This document shows, in pieces, positions 1 through 11,144 of a stretch of 64,000 nt of DNA. The notes under the pieces were generated by a model. The model saw only the letters and a program-made list of their open reading frames with translations. It had not been told where the DNA came from and did no database searches. The position numbers were made by a program, and so were the translations under genes. Each line of letters begins with the position of its first letter. The stretch's first letter is position 1. This DNA comes from Gautieria morchelliformis. Lineage: Eukaryota > Basidiomycota > Agaricomycetes > Gomphales > Gomphaceae. The stretch spans positions 48,694 through 112,693 of the forward strand of contig WHVA01000385.1 of NCBI GenBank assembly GCA_015179125.1, in the 5' to 3' direction.

Positions 1-147
1 AGTGGGGCCACCACTCAGGAGGGCCAAAAGTAGGATTATTTATATCCCAACAATAAAATTGCCATATAATTTCAGGGTCTTCTTTTCTATAATCTGAGAA
101 TAAAATGAGTGCAGCTACATGTAATAAAAAGTTGCAAGCATCCGCCA
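1..147. repeat. Right end of an LTR-like repeat (copy E1)
   Basis: These bases closely resemble 14895-15041, where the same sequence interrupts a gag gene. The shared stretch runs from a purine-rich segment through a T-rich block and stops sharply in both copies at the same CCGCCA end. The left part of this copy lies outside the window. It holds no convincing gene. It is probably an LTR or a small non-autonomous element; its class cannot be fixed from one end. Confidence 0.55.
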
Positions 148-588
148 GAGTCTTGGTCTAAAGGGTTGACCCTGCACAATCTACGGGCAGGACATCCTGT
201 GAATGCATACTGGCCATAGAAACACCTAGAGGGGCTCAAACTAGGCAGGTGATGGGGACAGTGATGAGCCATCACACCCGTTAGAGGATGTCAATCATGT
301 TTGATGGCGTGACTGTAGGTGAATGATGTGAGTAGCAAATGGTAACTGAGCGAACATAAAGATAGAAGGGGTGAAAGGGAAAAAGGGGATGACTTGATAC
401 TATAATGAATGAGTCATGACAGTGTGGTATGCTCAGAGTGTCAGGGGAACCCCCTCCCAAGGATATTTCTGGTTTCAGCTTTGGTTCCAACCTGTGGTCC
501 AAATTCGACCTGAGCACCTCCTGAGTTCCCCAACCTTTGGCTTTGGGAATTGTTCCGGAATGGCACCAAGGTTGTGGGTTGAGCCGTC
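148..588. repeat. Unclassified repeat next to truncated integrase
   Basis: The stretch has no convincing coding potential. The reverse complement of about 355-420 matches about 53536-53590, including TCATGAC, CATTCATT, GTATCAAG and a CCCTTTCACC block. Both copies abut truncated family A pol sequence, and they have the same orientation relative to that element. It may be a repeat family that inserted in family A copies. Its true ends are not visible. Confidence 0.4.
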
Positions 589-1344
589 GGGAACCCCAGT
601 CGAACGATCTCTTTCAGAAACATCCAGGCTACTCCCTTGGCCGGCACGCTCGTCGTTGTCGGGACGAGGTGTATGAGTGACATTAGTCGGTCGATGACTA
701 CCATCAGGTAGTCACAGTCATTGGATTTGGGCAGGGGCCCCATGAAGTCAATGCCAATCGACTGCCATGGCCTATCCAGAATGGGTAGGCTGTGTGTAGG
801 CCTTTGGGCCGTTGTGGCCCAGTTTTCGTCATCTGGCACTTCCCGCACGATGTGCAGAATGACTCTATGTCTGGGCTCATTCCTGGCCACCAATATGACC
901 TTCGAATGTAGTTCGAAGTCTTCAGATGGCCGTAGTGACCGACTATCTGATGTGCTCGATCGATGATGATTTCAATCAGCCTCCTTCCCCCCAAATAACA
1001 GAGCGGGGGATGGCAATGACGTCTCTTTTGAGCTGGTTCTTTGTCCAGATCAGCCCGTCCCAGATCCCGAATCTCGGGTGCACGTCCGGGTGTGCCATGA
1101 TCTTCGCGAACATGGTGTCCCTATGGTATGCGTCTCGTAAGACCTTGGACAGGTCTATGCCCTGCTTGACAATCCGGCGCAGGGGCGTGCCGTCATTTCC
1201 TGCGGCGATGACTCTGACATCATCGTCGTCATCGTCGCGTGATGCGGGGATGCTCGCGGGCTTTTGTGAGCCTTCGTTTAATGTGGCGGATTCCGTTATT
1301 CTCGCCTCTGTCTTCTCTGCGAGGCGTGTAGACCATCTCGTCAC
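589..1344 (-). pseudogene. Integrase (family A copy 1), truncated
   Basis: This is the integrase portion of a Gypsy polyprotein, which would insert element cDNA into the genome. An N-terminal HHCC zinc-binding region is visible (HQIVGHYGH, then CTSCGKC), read from about 994 leftwards. The start of the catalytic core follows, with the first Asp in IGIDFMGPLP and the VIDRLM segment. The frame changes between the zinc-binding and core segments, and the core ends abruptly where unrelated repeat sequence begins. The second catalytic Asp, the Glu and the chromodomain are absent, so the product could not be active. Confidence 0.85.
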
Positions 1345-1350
1345 CGCTAC

Positions 1351-2955
1351 TCACAGTTCGATATATTGGTCGGTGGGCAATAACTCACCGTCCGGGTCTA
1401 AACGTGCGTCTGCGTTCACGAAGACATGATCCGGGTGATTGTCATCACTCGTGTTGCTCTCGTAGTAGCGTGACAGGCAGTCTGCTACCTTGCTCTCTAC
1501 ACCGTCAACATGTACGGTGTTGAAGTTGAACCGTGAGAGAAACTCCCACCATCTGACCTGGCAGTCAGATAGGCTCTTTTGGGTCTCAAAGTATTCGAGC
1601 CCTTTGTGGTCTGTGACGAGGGTGAACCTCCGTCCCAGCAGTTTGTCCTCCCATTTCATGAGAGCCTCGAGCACCGCGATTGTCTTGTGCTCGTGAGTCC
1701 GGTAGTGTTGCTGAGCAACACTGAACTTCTTTGACAAGAAGCTGGCTGGCTGACAGGTCTTCTAGTCCGGGCCTTGGCCGTAGACTGCACTGACGCCGGC
1801 TTTTTACCCGTCGGTGATCACCCAGATTGGCTCTGGGCACCGTGCGTCTATTGGACATAGGATTGGGGCCTTACAGGCCAACACCTTAATGCTTTGCCAG
1901 CATTTGTCTAGTAGTGGGGTCCATTCGAATGGACGGTTGTTGCGTGCACAACCTGATAATGGGGTCATGTATACACTAACATCTGGCATGTAATGTGCCA
2001 GATACTGTACTAGCCCAAGGAAACACTGGATGTCGTTGAACGTCTGCGGCCTTCGCCATTCATGAATGCGCTGCATCTTATCCTCGTCGGCGTGTACACC
2101 TTGGCCATCGATGATGTGGCCGAGGCACTCCATTCGGATGGAATAGAGATCAACCTTCTTCTTGCTTAGAAAAGGGTGATTCTTCCTCAGTCTGTCAAAG
2201 ACAATATAGAGGTGCTCTTCATGCTCTTGTATCGAGAGCAAGAATATGAAGATGTCGTCCATGTATACATGGACGAAGTGACCCATGCAGTTGCGGAAAA
2301 TGGCTGTCATCAGCCGTTGGAACGTTGATGGGGCATTACAGTCTTCCATTTGTATAACCTGGCTCCTAAATGTGCCAAGGATCATGGCAAAGGCGGTCTT
2401 TGCTACGTGATCTGGATGAATCCGGATCTGCTCATATGCTTCCAACATATCGAGTTTTGTTTGATACCTACAGCGATCCATGTCGCTGCGGATGATATCT
2501 TGATCCGGGAAGGGCGTGACGTCCTTCACTGTGTTCTCATTCTGCTGGCGCAGATCGAAGACGGTTCATAATGTACCATTCTTTTTCGGCACACACAGCA
2601 TGGGCATGGCCTGCTGCGCGACTGCCAGAATCCACCATTTTGCAGTGGTGTATCGTTCTATCTTAGCCGACAGTTCCTCTTGGAAGTGTTCGGGGCATTT
2701 CGGTAGTCGATACTGCATGTGCTTGTTAGGATTGATGAGATTGATCTCATGGTTGATCTCCTGTAGTGGCGGGAGTTCTAATGGAATTCCACTGACTAGG
2801 TCAGTGATTCGTTCCATCCATTCCTCGCGGAGGCGAGGAAGGTCATCATCTGTGAGGATGATGGTGGTGGTTGGCTTAGAAGCCATTAGGCGCTGTGTGC
2901 GTCTATTAGGTCCCGCGGCGCGCGGAACCGCTTTCTTCTTTCCCATCACTTTCAC
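1351..2955 (-). pseudogene. Reverse transcriptase-RNase H (family A copy 1)
   Basis: This is the central pol region of a Gypsy element. The palm contains the catalytic motif as YMDD (HVYMDDIFIF), with LGLVQYLAHY and the usual connection region downstream. RNase H follows, with VTDHKGLEYF and the terminal VADCLSRYYES. Stops interrupt it. One lies near 2566, where copy 2 has an arginine codon, and two lie near 1743-1804, one of them where copy 2 has tryptophan. TGA at a former Arg codon and TAG at a former Trp codon fit C-to-T or G-to-A decay. Without these stops the segment would read through from the protease side. Confidence 0.88.
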
Positions 2956-3033
2956 CGTTAGGTGAGAGCGCCTCTCCCTACGATTGTAGGGTGAGTTCGA
3001 GGACGAGTCGTGGAACGACTCGTCCTCCTGGCT

Positions 3034-5195
3034 TCAATGAGCCAGGCTAGGCTTCGGTGCCCAGGTGATTCTACTCACCTGTGGCCCCTTGTCCTCGTTT
3101 GTTGATCTGTCATCATCAAACAAGACCTTGCCCGTGGGGATTACTTTGTTCCCCTTGCGGATCATCCCTGGGCTCGAGAAGTCCAGGGTTATGCCAAATC
3201 TCCTTAGGAATGGTGTCCCTAAGATCGTGTCGTAATATTCGACGTTCACCACATCGAAATATTCATCGTATGTCTCATGACCAAATTTAATGGTCGTGTT
3301 CATTCCATAGTTGATTGTGGAATGGCTGCCTATGCAGGCTAGCTGCAGCGTGATTGGCTGTTCCAGGGAGAATGTCTCCATCCCTGTAGCTCGCGTGAAT
3401 TCGGGGGATAGTAGTACCCCCTCGCTGCCGCTATCTAGCAGGCAGTGGGCTTTTACGCTGTTTATTTCCCAGTACCCCAACAGGGTACAGTTCTCACCGC
3501 ATGGGCGCATTGGTCGCGTCCTATGCTTGCTTCGGTGGTGATACACTGGCTCGGCCACCTTGTCTGGCGTGACCGACGTGCGTGCCGCCATGACTTTCGT
3601 GGTGGCATCGTCTTCCAGCGCGAATCTGATCGCACTGGACCTGTAGGTGGTGTCCTCCGCCTCTTCGTCCCATTCGTAATATTGGGATGGCTTGGGATCC
3701 CACTCTTCAGCGGGCGCGTCTTCATTGTCCGGAGAGTCATTGGGTTGGGGATCACCCTCCCCCTCTTCATCAATTTGATGGAGAGAATTTTGACCGAGAT
3801 CCGTCTCCGGATCCTCGGTCTCTTCTTCGTGCCTCGTGGCCGCTGTCCTGATCCTGGACCTAAGCCAGGGGCACTCTGCTTTCTTGTGGCCAGGTTGGCC
3901 GCATTCAAAGCAGGTGGTGCTTCTTTGGTTGCCGCTGGGCTGATCGTTGGGCTGGCCCAACGCTTTCGCTGGTGGGGCAGGTCGCTGGGGCGATCCTGAC
4001 GATTGAGGCTGTTTAGCTTCAGGCGGCATCCAGCTTGTGCTGGGCATGGGGGCAGTGGCCGCTGCGTCGCTCCACTTCTTGAGAACAGGCTGGGCCTGGT
4101 CAGGCCCGTCTGTGTCAACGGCTTGCTCCCTGTAAGCCAGGCAGCGCTTGCCGTTGCCGCTGCGCTCTCTGCGTGGCGCATCCCCATGGTGTATCGGGAT
4201 GCTTCCTCTATCATTCGGGCCATCTCGAAGAGTTGCTCTATCAAGCTGCTCTCGGCGTTGTAGCCCTTTTTGAGGACTTCGTTGCGCAGCGTTTCGCGCA
4301 GTGCCGACACGAACCGTCTCCAGAACATGTAATCGTCTGGCGGCTGTATCATATGCACCACATATTTCGTGAGCTCGTTCAGCATCTCCTGAACGGTCTT
4401 CATGCCCTGCATGACCCTGTTGAATTTATTTGATGTGTGATGGTACGTCAGTGTGTGCAGGAACCTTTTTTGAAGGCCCTGCATCACTGTTTCCAGAGTC
4501 CAGCTGCGGACCTGGCGATTGAAGCGTTCTACGTTTTGAAGGAACCATTCCTGGGCTTCACCGGCTAGGTGAGTGCCCACGTAACCGACCTGCATGTCTA
4601 TGCTGGTTGGCCCTAGGAGGCAGTTCATTTTCAGCCATCTTAAGATGGCTGCGACGAAGACTTAAAACTCTTCAAGGTCAGATCCCCCGACGTAAGGCTT
4701 GGGGTGAGCCAGCTTCACGCCGGCTTTCGCTAGCACAGACTTCTCTGGTTCTGTGTCCGCAGCGTCTGCCAATGCCACGCGGATCATCCATGTGATCCCA
4801 TCATACGGCTCCAGTGGTACGATGTCAGCCTGATCCAGGATTCCCTGGCCTTCCGCTAGCAGCTCAAGGGCCCGCGTATGGCGGCGTGTGGCTGCCGCCT
4901 CTTTACGCTGCCAGTGCGCGACTTCGAGCTCTAGGCTCTCGGTTGTCATTTCAGAGTCAGGCTCTGAGGCGACCTGTTCCCTGATGATCTCTTGGATCGT
5001 CTTGCGGCTGTCCGTTGGGGCAGCCGGTTGTTCCTGAGGTTCATTCCTGAACCTCACATCCTGTTCGACTGGGACGGCTGGCGGCGGCATTCGCTGCTTG
5101 TCCAGTTCCTTTTGTCGCAGGTCTTCCACGTTGTGACCATGTTCATTAGCTGTGGACTGTCGCGAGCTTGAACATGTTGCGTCGCGTTCCCCACA
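3034..5195 (-). pseudogene. Gag and aspartic protease (family A copy 1)
   Basis: This is the main part of gag and the protease. A capsid-like helical region (about 4628-4170) is followed by a CCHC zinc knuckle, CFECGQPGHKKAEC, which would bind RNA in the particle. An acidic linker leads to a retropepsin-like domain with the active site LLDSGSEGVLLS. A stop and a frame change near 4660 separate the upstream Gln/Glu-rich part, which stays open up to the LTR insertion at about 5196. The frame on the far side of that LTR matches the gag start at 6444, so one gene was split by insertion. Confidence 0.85.
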
Positions 5196-5737
5196 TGGTA
5201 TAGAGGACAGGAATTATAGGCAGTAGGACTGGACTTGGTGCTCAAAAGAAGACTAGAAATCAATTCACTCTCTCAGTGAATTTAGTGTCACTCTAAATAT
5301 ATTATACACTAGCTAGAAATCAATTCACTACAGGATTTCTAGGTCAAAAAATCGAAAAGAAACAAGACTAATTTACTTGCCTCTCTCAGTGAATTTAGTT
5401 GTCACTGGGAGAGGGGGGAAATGTGTCTCATGCGCATGTACTACTAGCTGGCACTTTAGCGCCCGTGATGCCATGGTGTGCCATGCTAAGCGCCCATAGA
5501 ACGTAGCGCATTAGTGAACAGCTGCACCTCAAAAAGGAAACTTGTCCACAACCACCCACAAAGGGTCGGTTGGACACAACATGAAAAGAAGTAGAAATAC
5601 AGCTTCGAAAAATCAAAGAAAAATTGGACAAATCATAGAATGAATGTCAGCATGGTTTCAAGTCAAAATCAAAAGAAATACGAATGGTGGAATCTATTTG
5701 GCTTGATTTTGGTGCAGGAGCATAAATGCACCCAACA
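5196..5737 (-). repeat. Divergent copy of the 488-base hairpin LTR, inside gag
   Basis: The right end (TGTTGGGTGCATTTATGCTC read on the minus strand) matches the solo LTRs at 20891-21378 and 58059-58546. The CTCTCTCAGTGA / TCACTGGGAGAGG hairpin segment is also shared. The middle third has diverged strongly. It lies between two gag segments that are both open in a compatible frame, so it inserted into this element. I could not find a clean 5-base duplication at its borders. The left border is estimated from the length of the other copies. Confidence 0.7.
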
Positions 5738-6444
5738 CGTGGGTGGAGGGCCATCTGGACATTCTCCAGCGTGGCTGCGTCCTGCAGCCTGATCTCCTCC
5801 GCCTGGTGGAGTTCCTTGCCAATTGCCATTATGGCGGAGGCAATGTTGTCAAGCTGCAATGCTAGCTGATCGTGCTTGTGGCGCGTGAGCGCGCTCCGGT
5901 ACAGCGCATCCTGCACCTGCTTGTTCAGTGCCTCTGCTGTCTCATGGTCGATGGTGTGAGCTCTTGAGCTCTTGCGACTTGAGCTCGAGTATTCCGAGCC
6001 CTGACCATCGTCTGGGGCTCGCCTTTTTTGCCATTGTCCCCCTTCAGGGACGATTGTCGTCGCTCTACTTTGTGAGTGGCGGTTCGAGTCGTGGCTTTGT
6101 GCCCGCCTCGACGTTGATGCTCTGCCGTCTGATGACGGCGAGACTTCTCTGCCCTTTCCTTTGTCTCTGGGCAGAGGGGATTGGAGGGGCGGCGCCGGCT
6201 TGTTGCCCAGCGTCATCTCTTCCTCGACCATGCTCGACGAGATATGGTCAGGGTTTTCCTCATCCTCCATTGGGGGGACGAGGGCAGTGAGATCTACGAT
6301 CTCTCTGTCTTCTGGCGTCCTGGACTCTTGGTCCAGGGTAGCATCAGCCGTCGTGTCACTGGACTGCGCCAGTGGGGTGGACCGCGAGCTCATCGCTCGT
6401 GTCCGTCTTCGACTGCGTGGAATCATCACGCTCGCAGCCGACAA
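5738..6444 (-). pseudogene. Gag N-terminal part (family A copy 1)
   Basis: About 235 residues are open from an ATG 124 bases inside the 5' LTR. The product begins with a basic Arg-rich stretch, then an acidic Ser/Pro-rich low-complexity region, then a helical segment rich in Gln, Leu and Ala. It runs directly into the inserted LTR. A related N-terminus, with the shared pattern of an SDT/DTMADATL block followed by an acidic IVDL or VIDL segment, occurs at 26907-27128 beside another LTR of the same family. It is probably the matrix-like start of gag. No known enzymatic motif is present. Confidence 0.7.
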
Positions 6445-6567
6445 TAGAAGGTCTACTGGAGGGTCTCAACGATGTTTAGTTGTCGACACAGCGATCTTTT
6501 TCAAGATTGCTTCGAATCCACAATCGGTTGGCCACGTGGCGATCAACCGCAGGATAGTTCAAAAAGG

Positions 6568-6781
6568 TGTAAAGATGTCTATCTTAAGCCTTAAGTCACA
6601 AGAGCACGACAGAACTTGACCAAGGTGTGGTATTCTGATGCTACGTAGTGACAGTGTAAGGGTAAGATGTGATGGGAACCGCTGACCAGTTCCCACACCT
6701 AAACTATACAGTGGGTCCCTAAGGGGCCCACTGGGATTATGTAATAACTAGTATACAGGTATGGTATCTAGGTTATTTACA
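6568..6781 (-). repeat. 5' LTR of family A copy 1 (214 bases)
   Basis: On the minus strand it begins TGTAAATAACC and ends CTTTACA. It matches the 213-base LTR at 56818-57030 over its length, including the CACTACGT and CCCACTGTATAGTTT blocks, and matches the fragment at 27235-27384. The bases upstream of TG are not a polypurine tract, unlike the 56818 copy, which fits a 5' LTR flanked by target DNA. I did not recognise a standard tRNA-primer complement just downstream. Confidence 0.88.
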
Positions 6782-6789
6782 GAGGCGCC

Positions 6790-8335
6790 CTAGTCATCTT
6801 CCATGGTGTTATCACCAAAGCTCACCCAGTCTTCCGCTTCCAGATCCTCTGCATTTCCATTCTGACCATACGACTTTGCAAACCTCTGCACGTCTTGCAC
6901 CTCGCCCTCAGATACTTCCGCCTCCACTTCCGAATCCCCCCTCTCTTGCGTCCACCTCAACTTCACGATGACTTGGTCGAGAAGCTCCTTGTATGCGCCC
7001 AACCGATCCGTGACTGCCAGGTAGAACTGGTGTTGCATCCGCAACCCCTGGTCCCCCTGTTGAAGCAGCCCCCGGAGCGATCTGGCGACATCCGTAAGCG
7101 GATCCGCCATCTGCTCCTCTCGCGTCATCCCTGTGGAAAGGTCTGCAGGATAGGTTGCGTATGTGTGGGGGAGTCATAAGGTCGTAGAGAGTTATGGAGA
7201 GGATAGGGATGAGAACAACTACGGTTGTTTGCGCTAACACCGCGCGCAGTGACAACGACGGACACACACCGACTCATAACACCTTCGAGTCAAGGATATC
7301 ACTGGCCTCAGTGGGCCGGAACAATAGCTCAAGATTGGAGATTGACTGCCTGGATTGTTATTGTACAGTAGCTAGCTATTTAACTACTTGGGACGAAGCT
7401 ATACTAGGATAGAAGTGGAAAGGGGTTGTGGAGCGATCAAGTGCCGCCGGTGCGTGATGCATGCACTGGCGCTGGAGCTGTGCCTATCATATGGAATTTA
7501 ATGTATGCATCAGAAATGATGGAGCGCCTTCCGCGCTCCATCGGATCTGTGCCTTGGTCAACCCCGGAACCCGGCTCAGGGTCAAAGCCACCGGGTAGAG
7601 GCACGCGCGAGTGACAACGCGCGTGCATGCCCTAGAGTGGGCCGGGATTGCATATAGGTGTAGATATGGAGTCAGAAGGTCATTAGGAGTTTGTTAGTGA
7701 TGTATAGCTCTATTTTCCTATTCATAACAGTCCCACTTCCGCTTGCCTCCGGCCCGTCGTGGACTTCCCTCGCTTTCACAGCCCTGGACAAGGGTTTCCA
7801 CGCACCCTGTACAGGCTTTTCTGAGCCCACCTCCGATCCTCCGGTTTTCCTCCGCTTGGCCATCACGCGTGCTTTGAGCCTGTCCACCAAACACACCCGT
7901 TTTGCGTCCTTGCACCGGTTACACGCTGTGGCCTTTCCGGCCAAATCCCAAACACACGGCAGGTTCTTCTCCAAGCAAGCGTCGCAGCTCTGCTGGGAAG
8001 ACCCATCCTCTTCCAGAGCCGCTCTCTTGGCCCCGGACTGGTGTGCCTCCTTCCGGCGCTGTTTCTCCTCTTGCGCCGCCCGCCATTCCGCCATCGCCTT
8101 CCCCTTGCCCTTGTTCCTTGGCCTTGGGGTTTCTTCCGGCGACGTTTCCGACGGAGACCCACTCCGCTCGGATTCCTGGTCCACGTCCGCAGCTTTTTCC
8201 TGTTCCGATGGTCAACCACATACTATCAAAGGCAAGAAACACTTGAAACACTTACCTTCTGCAACACGCGATTCTCCTCCACCTTCTCCGAGGTGGCCTT
8301 ATTCGCAGCAGCTTGGCAAGCGGCCCATCACAGAT
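6790..8335 (-). pseudogene. Zinc-cluster coiled-coil gene, broken copy 1
   Basis: This is the third member of the family described at 28751-29987. The 3' end of a first exon (8335 to about 8258, a lysine/glutamate-rich tail) is followed by a GTAAGTG donor. The main exon (8219-7672) carries the six-cysteine array with spacing C-X2-C-X6-C-X10-C-X2-C-X6-C, identical to the 29 kb copy, and a basic tail. The C-terminal coiled-coil part (7128-6790) has the conserved ADPLTDVARSLRG segment and an acidic end. About 540 bases of unrelated sequence separate the last two parts, where the 29 kb copy is continuous. The first exon is cut by the family A sequence at about 8336, and the stop lies 9 bases from an LTR. 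Confidence 0.72.
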
Positions 8336-9453
8336 ATCCTCCAATCTCTGTGTCTCAGCGGCTCCCCTTCCCCTGGGTAGCATTGTATAACTCCCGCCCC
8401 CGGCGGTGGTAGCACAACGCGAGGCCCTATGTATTGGGCCTGGGCGGTGGCTAGCACTTGGTGCAGCCTGGGGTCATCGATGCCATGTGCCGGTGAATCT
8501 GCTAGATACGTGTTCTTGACACATTCTAGTTCATCCACCAGTCCGTTCTCTGGGACTGGCAGTGGGAGATGTGTTCTGCATTACTGTTTGGAAACGTGTT
8601 CGGCGCGGTCCGAGCCATAGTCGTCCCAGACCGACATGTCAGACAGCCATCCGTCTGGGATGTCAGCATGTGCTGACTCGAATGGCACTGTCACTGTTGA
8701 CAGGGTTGTGACTGTCACTTTCCTGGATGATGCGCGGGCATCCTCGGCGGGTGCCACGTGGGGCTCCGTTATCCGGCTGGCAAGAGCCAAGCCTGTCAGG
8801 AGGGGCACGGCCCCTGGGGCTGGTGCTTGGGGCAGCATCCCCCCTTTATCGCACCATGGCAGTGGAGCCATTGGGCGGGATGATGGGCTGGCCACAGGCT
8901 GAGCCTTTGGCCATGATGGGGTGGGGCATGTTCGCCTGGTTCCTTTGAGTTGCTGTTTCAACTTGTGGATCTTGTTGTCCCAACGTGATACTCACTCATG
9001 CTCGGATGCCAGGTCCTGCTTGAGGCGCTCTATCTCTGACTGAGAGTCCTCGAGTGCCATTTGCCTGGCCCCCTTGGTGATCCAAGGCCAGGCGTCTTCG
9101 ACTGCATAGGCGATGGCTTCGTCTACAATTCTTATCTTACTGGAGTTTGACGACTCCACTAAGTGTGTTGCGTATGACTCTCAACAGTTGCATTTATCTG
9201 AATGGATAATAGCAAGACCATCGTTCCATGATGATACCTCCCAATTATCAGGAGCCAACTTCTTTGAGAAGATTGCGGTGGCTCCCTTTTTTGGAGCTGC
9301 TGGCCGTGGCGTGGACGCTGATGGCTCAACATCCATGGGTTCTTTGATGCCATCTATCTTCGTTAGAAGATGGTGGTGGTTGCTTCTCAAGGAGCAAAGC
9401 ACCTTCAGAGAGATCCGAGATGAAAATTTATGGCGCCGTGGCTGGCACGTCAT
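8336..9453 (-). pseudogene. Family A accessory gene (coiled-coil), copy 1
   Basis: This gene lies in sense directly after the chromodomain. Visible parts are an N-terminal region with the MDVEPSAST start, a short conserved segment ending in a Trp/Asn block and a Cys pair (9319-9181), and an amphipathic coiled coil (about 9110-8960, broken by one stop). Then come a Pro/Ala-rich linker and a C-terminal segment with the IGPRVVLPPP motif near 8430. The plus-strand copy at 53780-56784 has the same order of parts, including MDVDPSTST and GPGVALPPP, and extends about 400 residues further. I recognise no known domain. A structural or nucleic-acid-binding role is only a guess. Confidence 0.65.
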
Positions 9454-9516
9454 GTGATCACAAATGACCGATGCAACCTAATGCTGTTTAGGCAAGTCAT
9501 GAGGCTTGGCCACACC

Positions 9517-11093
9517 TCAAAGCTCTAGATAAATATCTAGGGCTTCGAGGTCCTTACACGATGATATGGGCTCCCATGTCATGTCTCCTAGAGTCCACCT
9601 GGTTTGGAACTCTAGGTCCTTCGAGTTTATCCATTGGTGGGATAAGATCTCGTCGAGGAGCCACTCTTCCTCATCGTTCACTCCAAAGTCATAAAATGAC
9701 TTTGCTTCCCGGCGAGGGAACAGGACGTCGTTATTCACTTCATACCCTCGTATGAGGCTGGTATGGAACATTGGCGCAATGCGTCAATTTTTCAATTCCT
9801 CCAGTAATTCGAGGGTTACTGTTGAGGTTTCATTGTGGGCTTCATTCACACAATATGGCCCAATATATCATGGTACTCATTTCCTGGCCCTTCCTTGTGG
9901 CAGGGTCAGGTTCTGGGTTGACAGATATATGTGGTCTCCCACCGCATATATGTCCCCTTCATGATGTTTCTTATTTGCATGGAATGTTTGCGTCACACGA
10001 TGCTCTATGATTGCATCGTGTGCTGCCATCAGGTTCCATCAAGCCTGATGTGCGAAGCACGACACTCCCTTGAAGGGAGTGTCCGTAGCCATCAGTAGGT
10101 CAATCCATGGCATATATCCGTGGTTCAGCTCTAAGGGTGCGAACCCTGTCGTTGAGCTGACGTTGCTGTTTAAGGCAACCTCGACCATTGGGCACTTTTT
10201 GGCCCAGTCCTTTTGATTGTCCTTGACGACTGATTGAAGGATCTGGCCTATCGAATGGTTTGCCCGTTTGGTTGTGCCATCTGTTTGAGGATGGAACGTG
10301 GTGGACATGAGGAGTGTCATCCCCATGAGTCATTGAAGTTCACGCCAGAATATGGACATGAACTTTGAGTCTCGATCCAAGACTATGGAGTCTGGGACTC
10401 CATGGAGTCTTACGACCTCTTTTAGTAATAGCCAGGCTATTCCTTTGGCTGTCACACTCGTCGTCATTGGGACGAGGTGTACATGAGACATGAGTCTATC
10501 TATGATTACCATGAGGAATCACAGTCATTCAATTTGGGCAGTGGGCCCAAGAAATCGATGCCAATAGATTGCCATGGTCTATTGTGTATGGGCAGGCTAT
10601 GTAGCAGTCCGGCAGGCTACCGCGTGCCTGTCTTGGTGGTCTGACACTTCGCGCATGAAGTGCAGAATGCCTCAATGTCCGAGGCCATACTGGACCACCA
10701 GTATGTTCTTCAAATGTAGTTCGAAGTCTTCAGTTAACCATAGTGGCCAATCGTTTGATGGGCATGATCGATTATGATTTCGATCAGCCTTCTTCCCCCT
10801 TGAAATACATTCCGAGGGATGGCTATGACATCCCTGTTGAGCTGATTTTTTGTCCAAATTAGCCCATCCCAGATGCCAAATCTTGGATGTGCATCCGGGT
10901 TCTCCATGATCTTCGTGAACATGGGCTCCTTATGGTAGGAGTTGCATAGGACCTTTGGCAGGTCCATGTTCTCTTCAACACTTATGCATAGGGAAGCTCC
11001 ATCATTGCCTGCCACAATGATGTGGATGTCATCATCATCATTGTTTGACAACAACACATCATGGCGAGGCTCCTTGGTGGAGCCTCCATTCAT
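9517..11093 (-). pseudogene. Integrase with chromodomain (family A copy 2)
   Basis: The zinc-binding region begins near 10800 (IIIDHAHQTIGHYG). The catalytic core includes VIIDRLMSH and a VPDSIVLDRD segment with the second Asp, and STTFHPQTDG marks the usual region before the Glu. The C-terminus (9771-9517) is a chromodomain-like segment with EWLLDEIL, a WT..DMTWEP block and a helical end, so the family is a chromovirus whose integrase may target methylated-histone chromatin. Several frame changes and stops divide the reading frame. Confidence 0.85.
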
Positions 11094-11144
11094 GACTGCA
11101 GCTTCTATTGTTTGTGGTTCAGTTTTTTCTGCGAGGCAAGCCGA

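Larger units (their letters stand above)
589..6781 (-). mobile_element. Ty3/Gypsy retrotransposon, family A copy 1 (3'-truncated)
   Basis: Reading leftwards on the minus strand, the order is 5' LTR (6568-6781), gag, aspartic protease, reverse transcriptase, RNase H and integrase, the standard Ty3/Gypsy order. Integrase breaks off near position 588, so the C-terminal part of pol and the 3' LTR are missing. The gag gene is interrupted by an unrelated LTR at about 5196-5737. Several in-frame stops show that the copy is dead. Copies of the same family lie at 8336-15702, 26907-27384 and 53605-57030; the last shows the missing 3' structure (chromodomain, accessory gene, polypurine tract, LTR). Confidence 0.9.
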
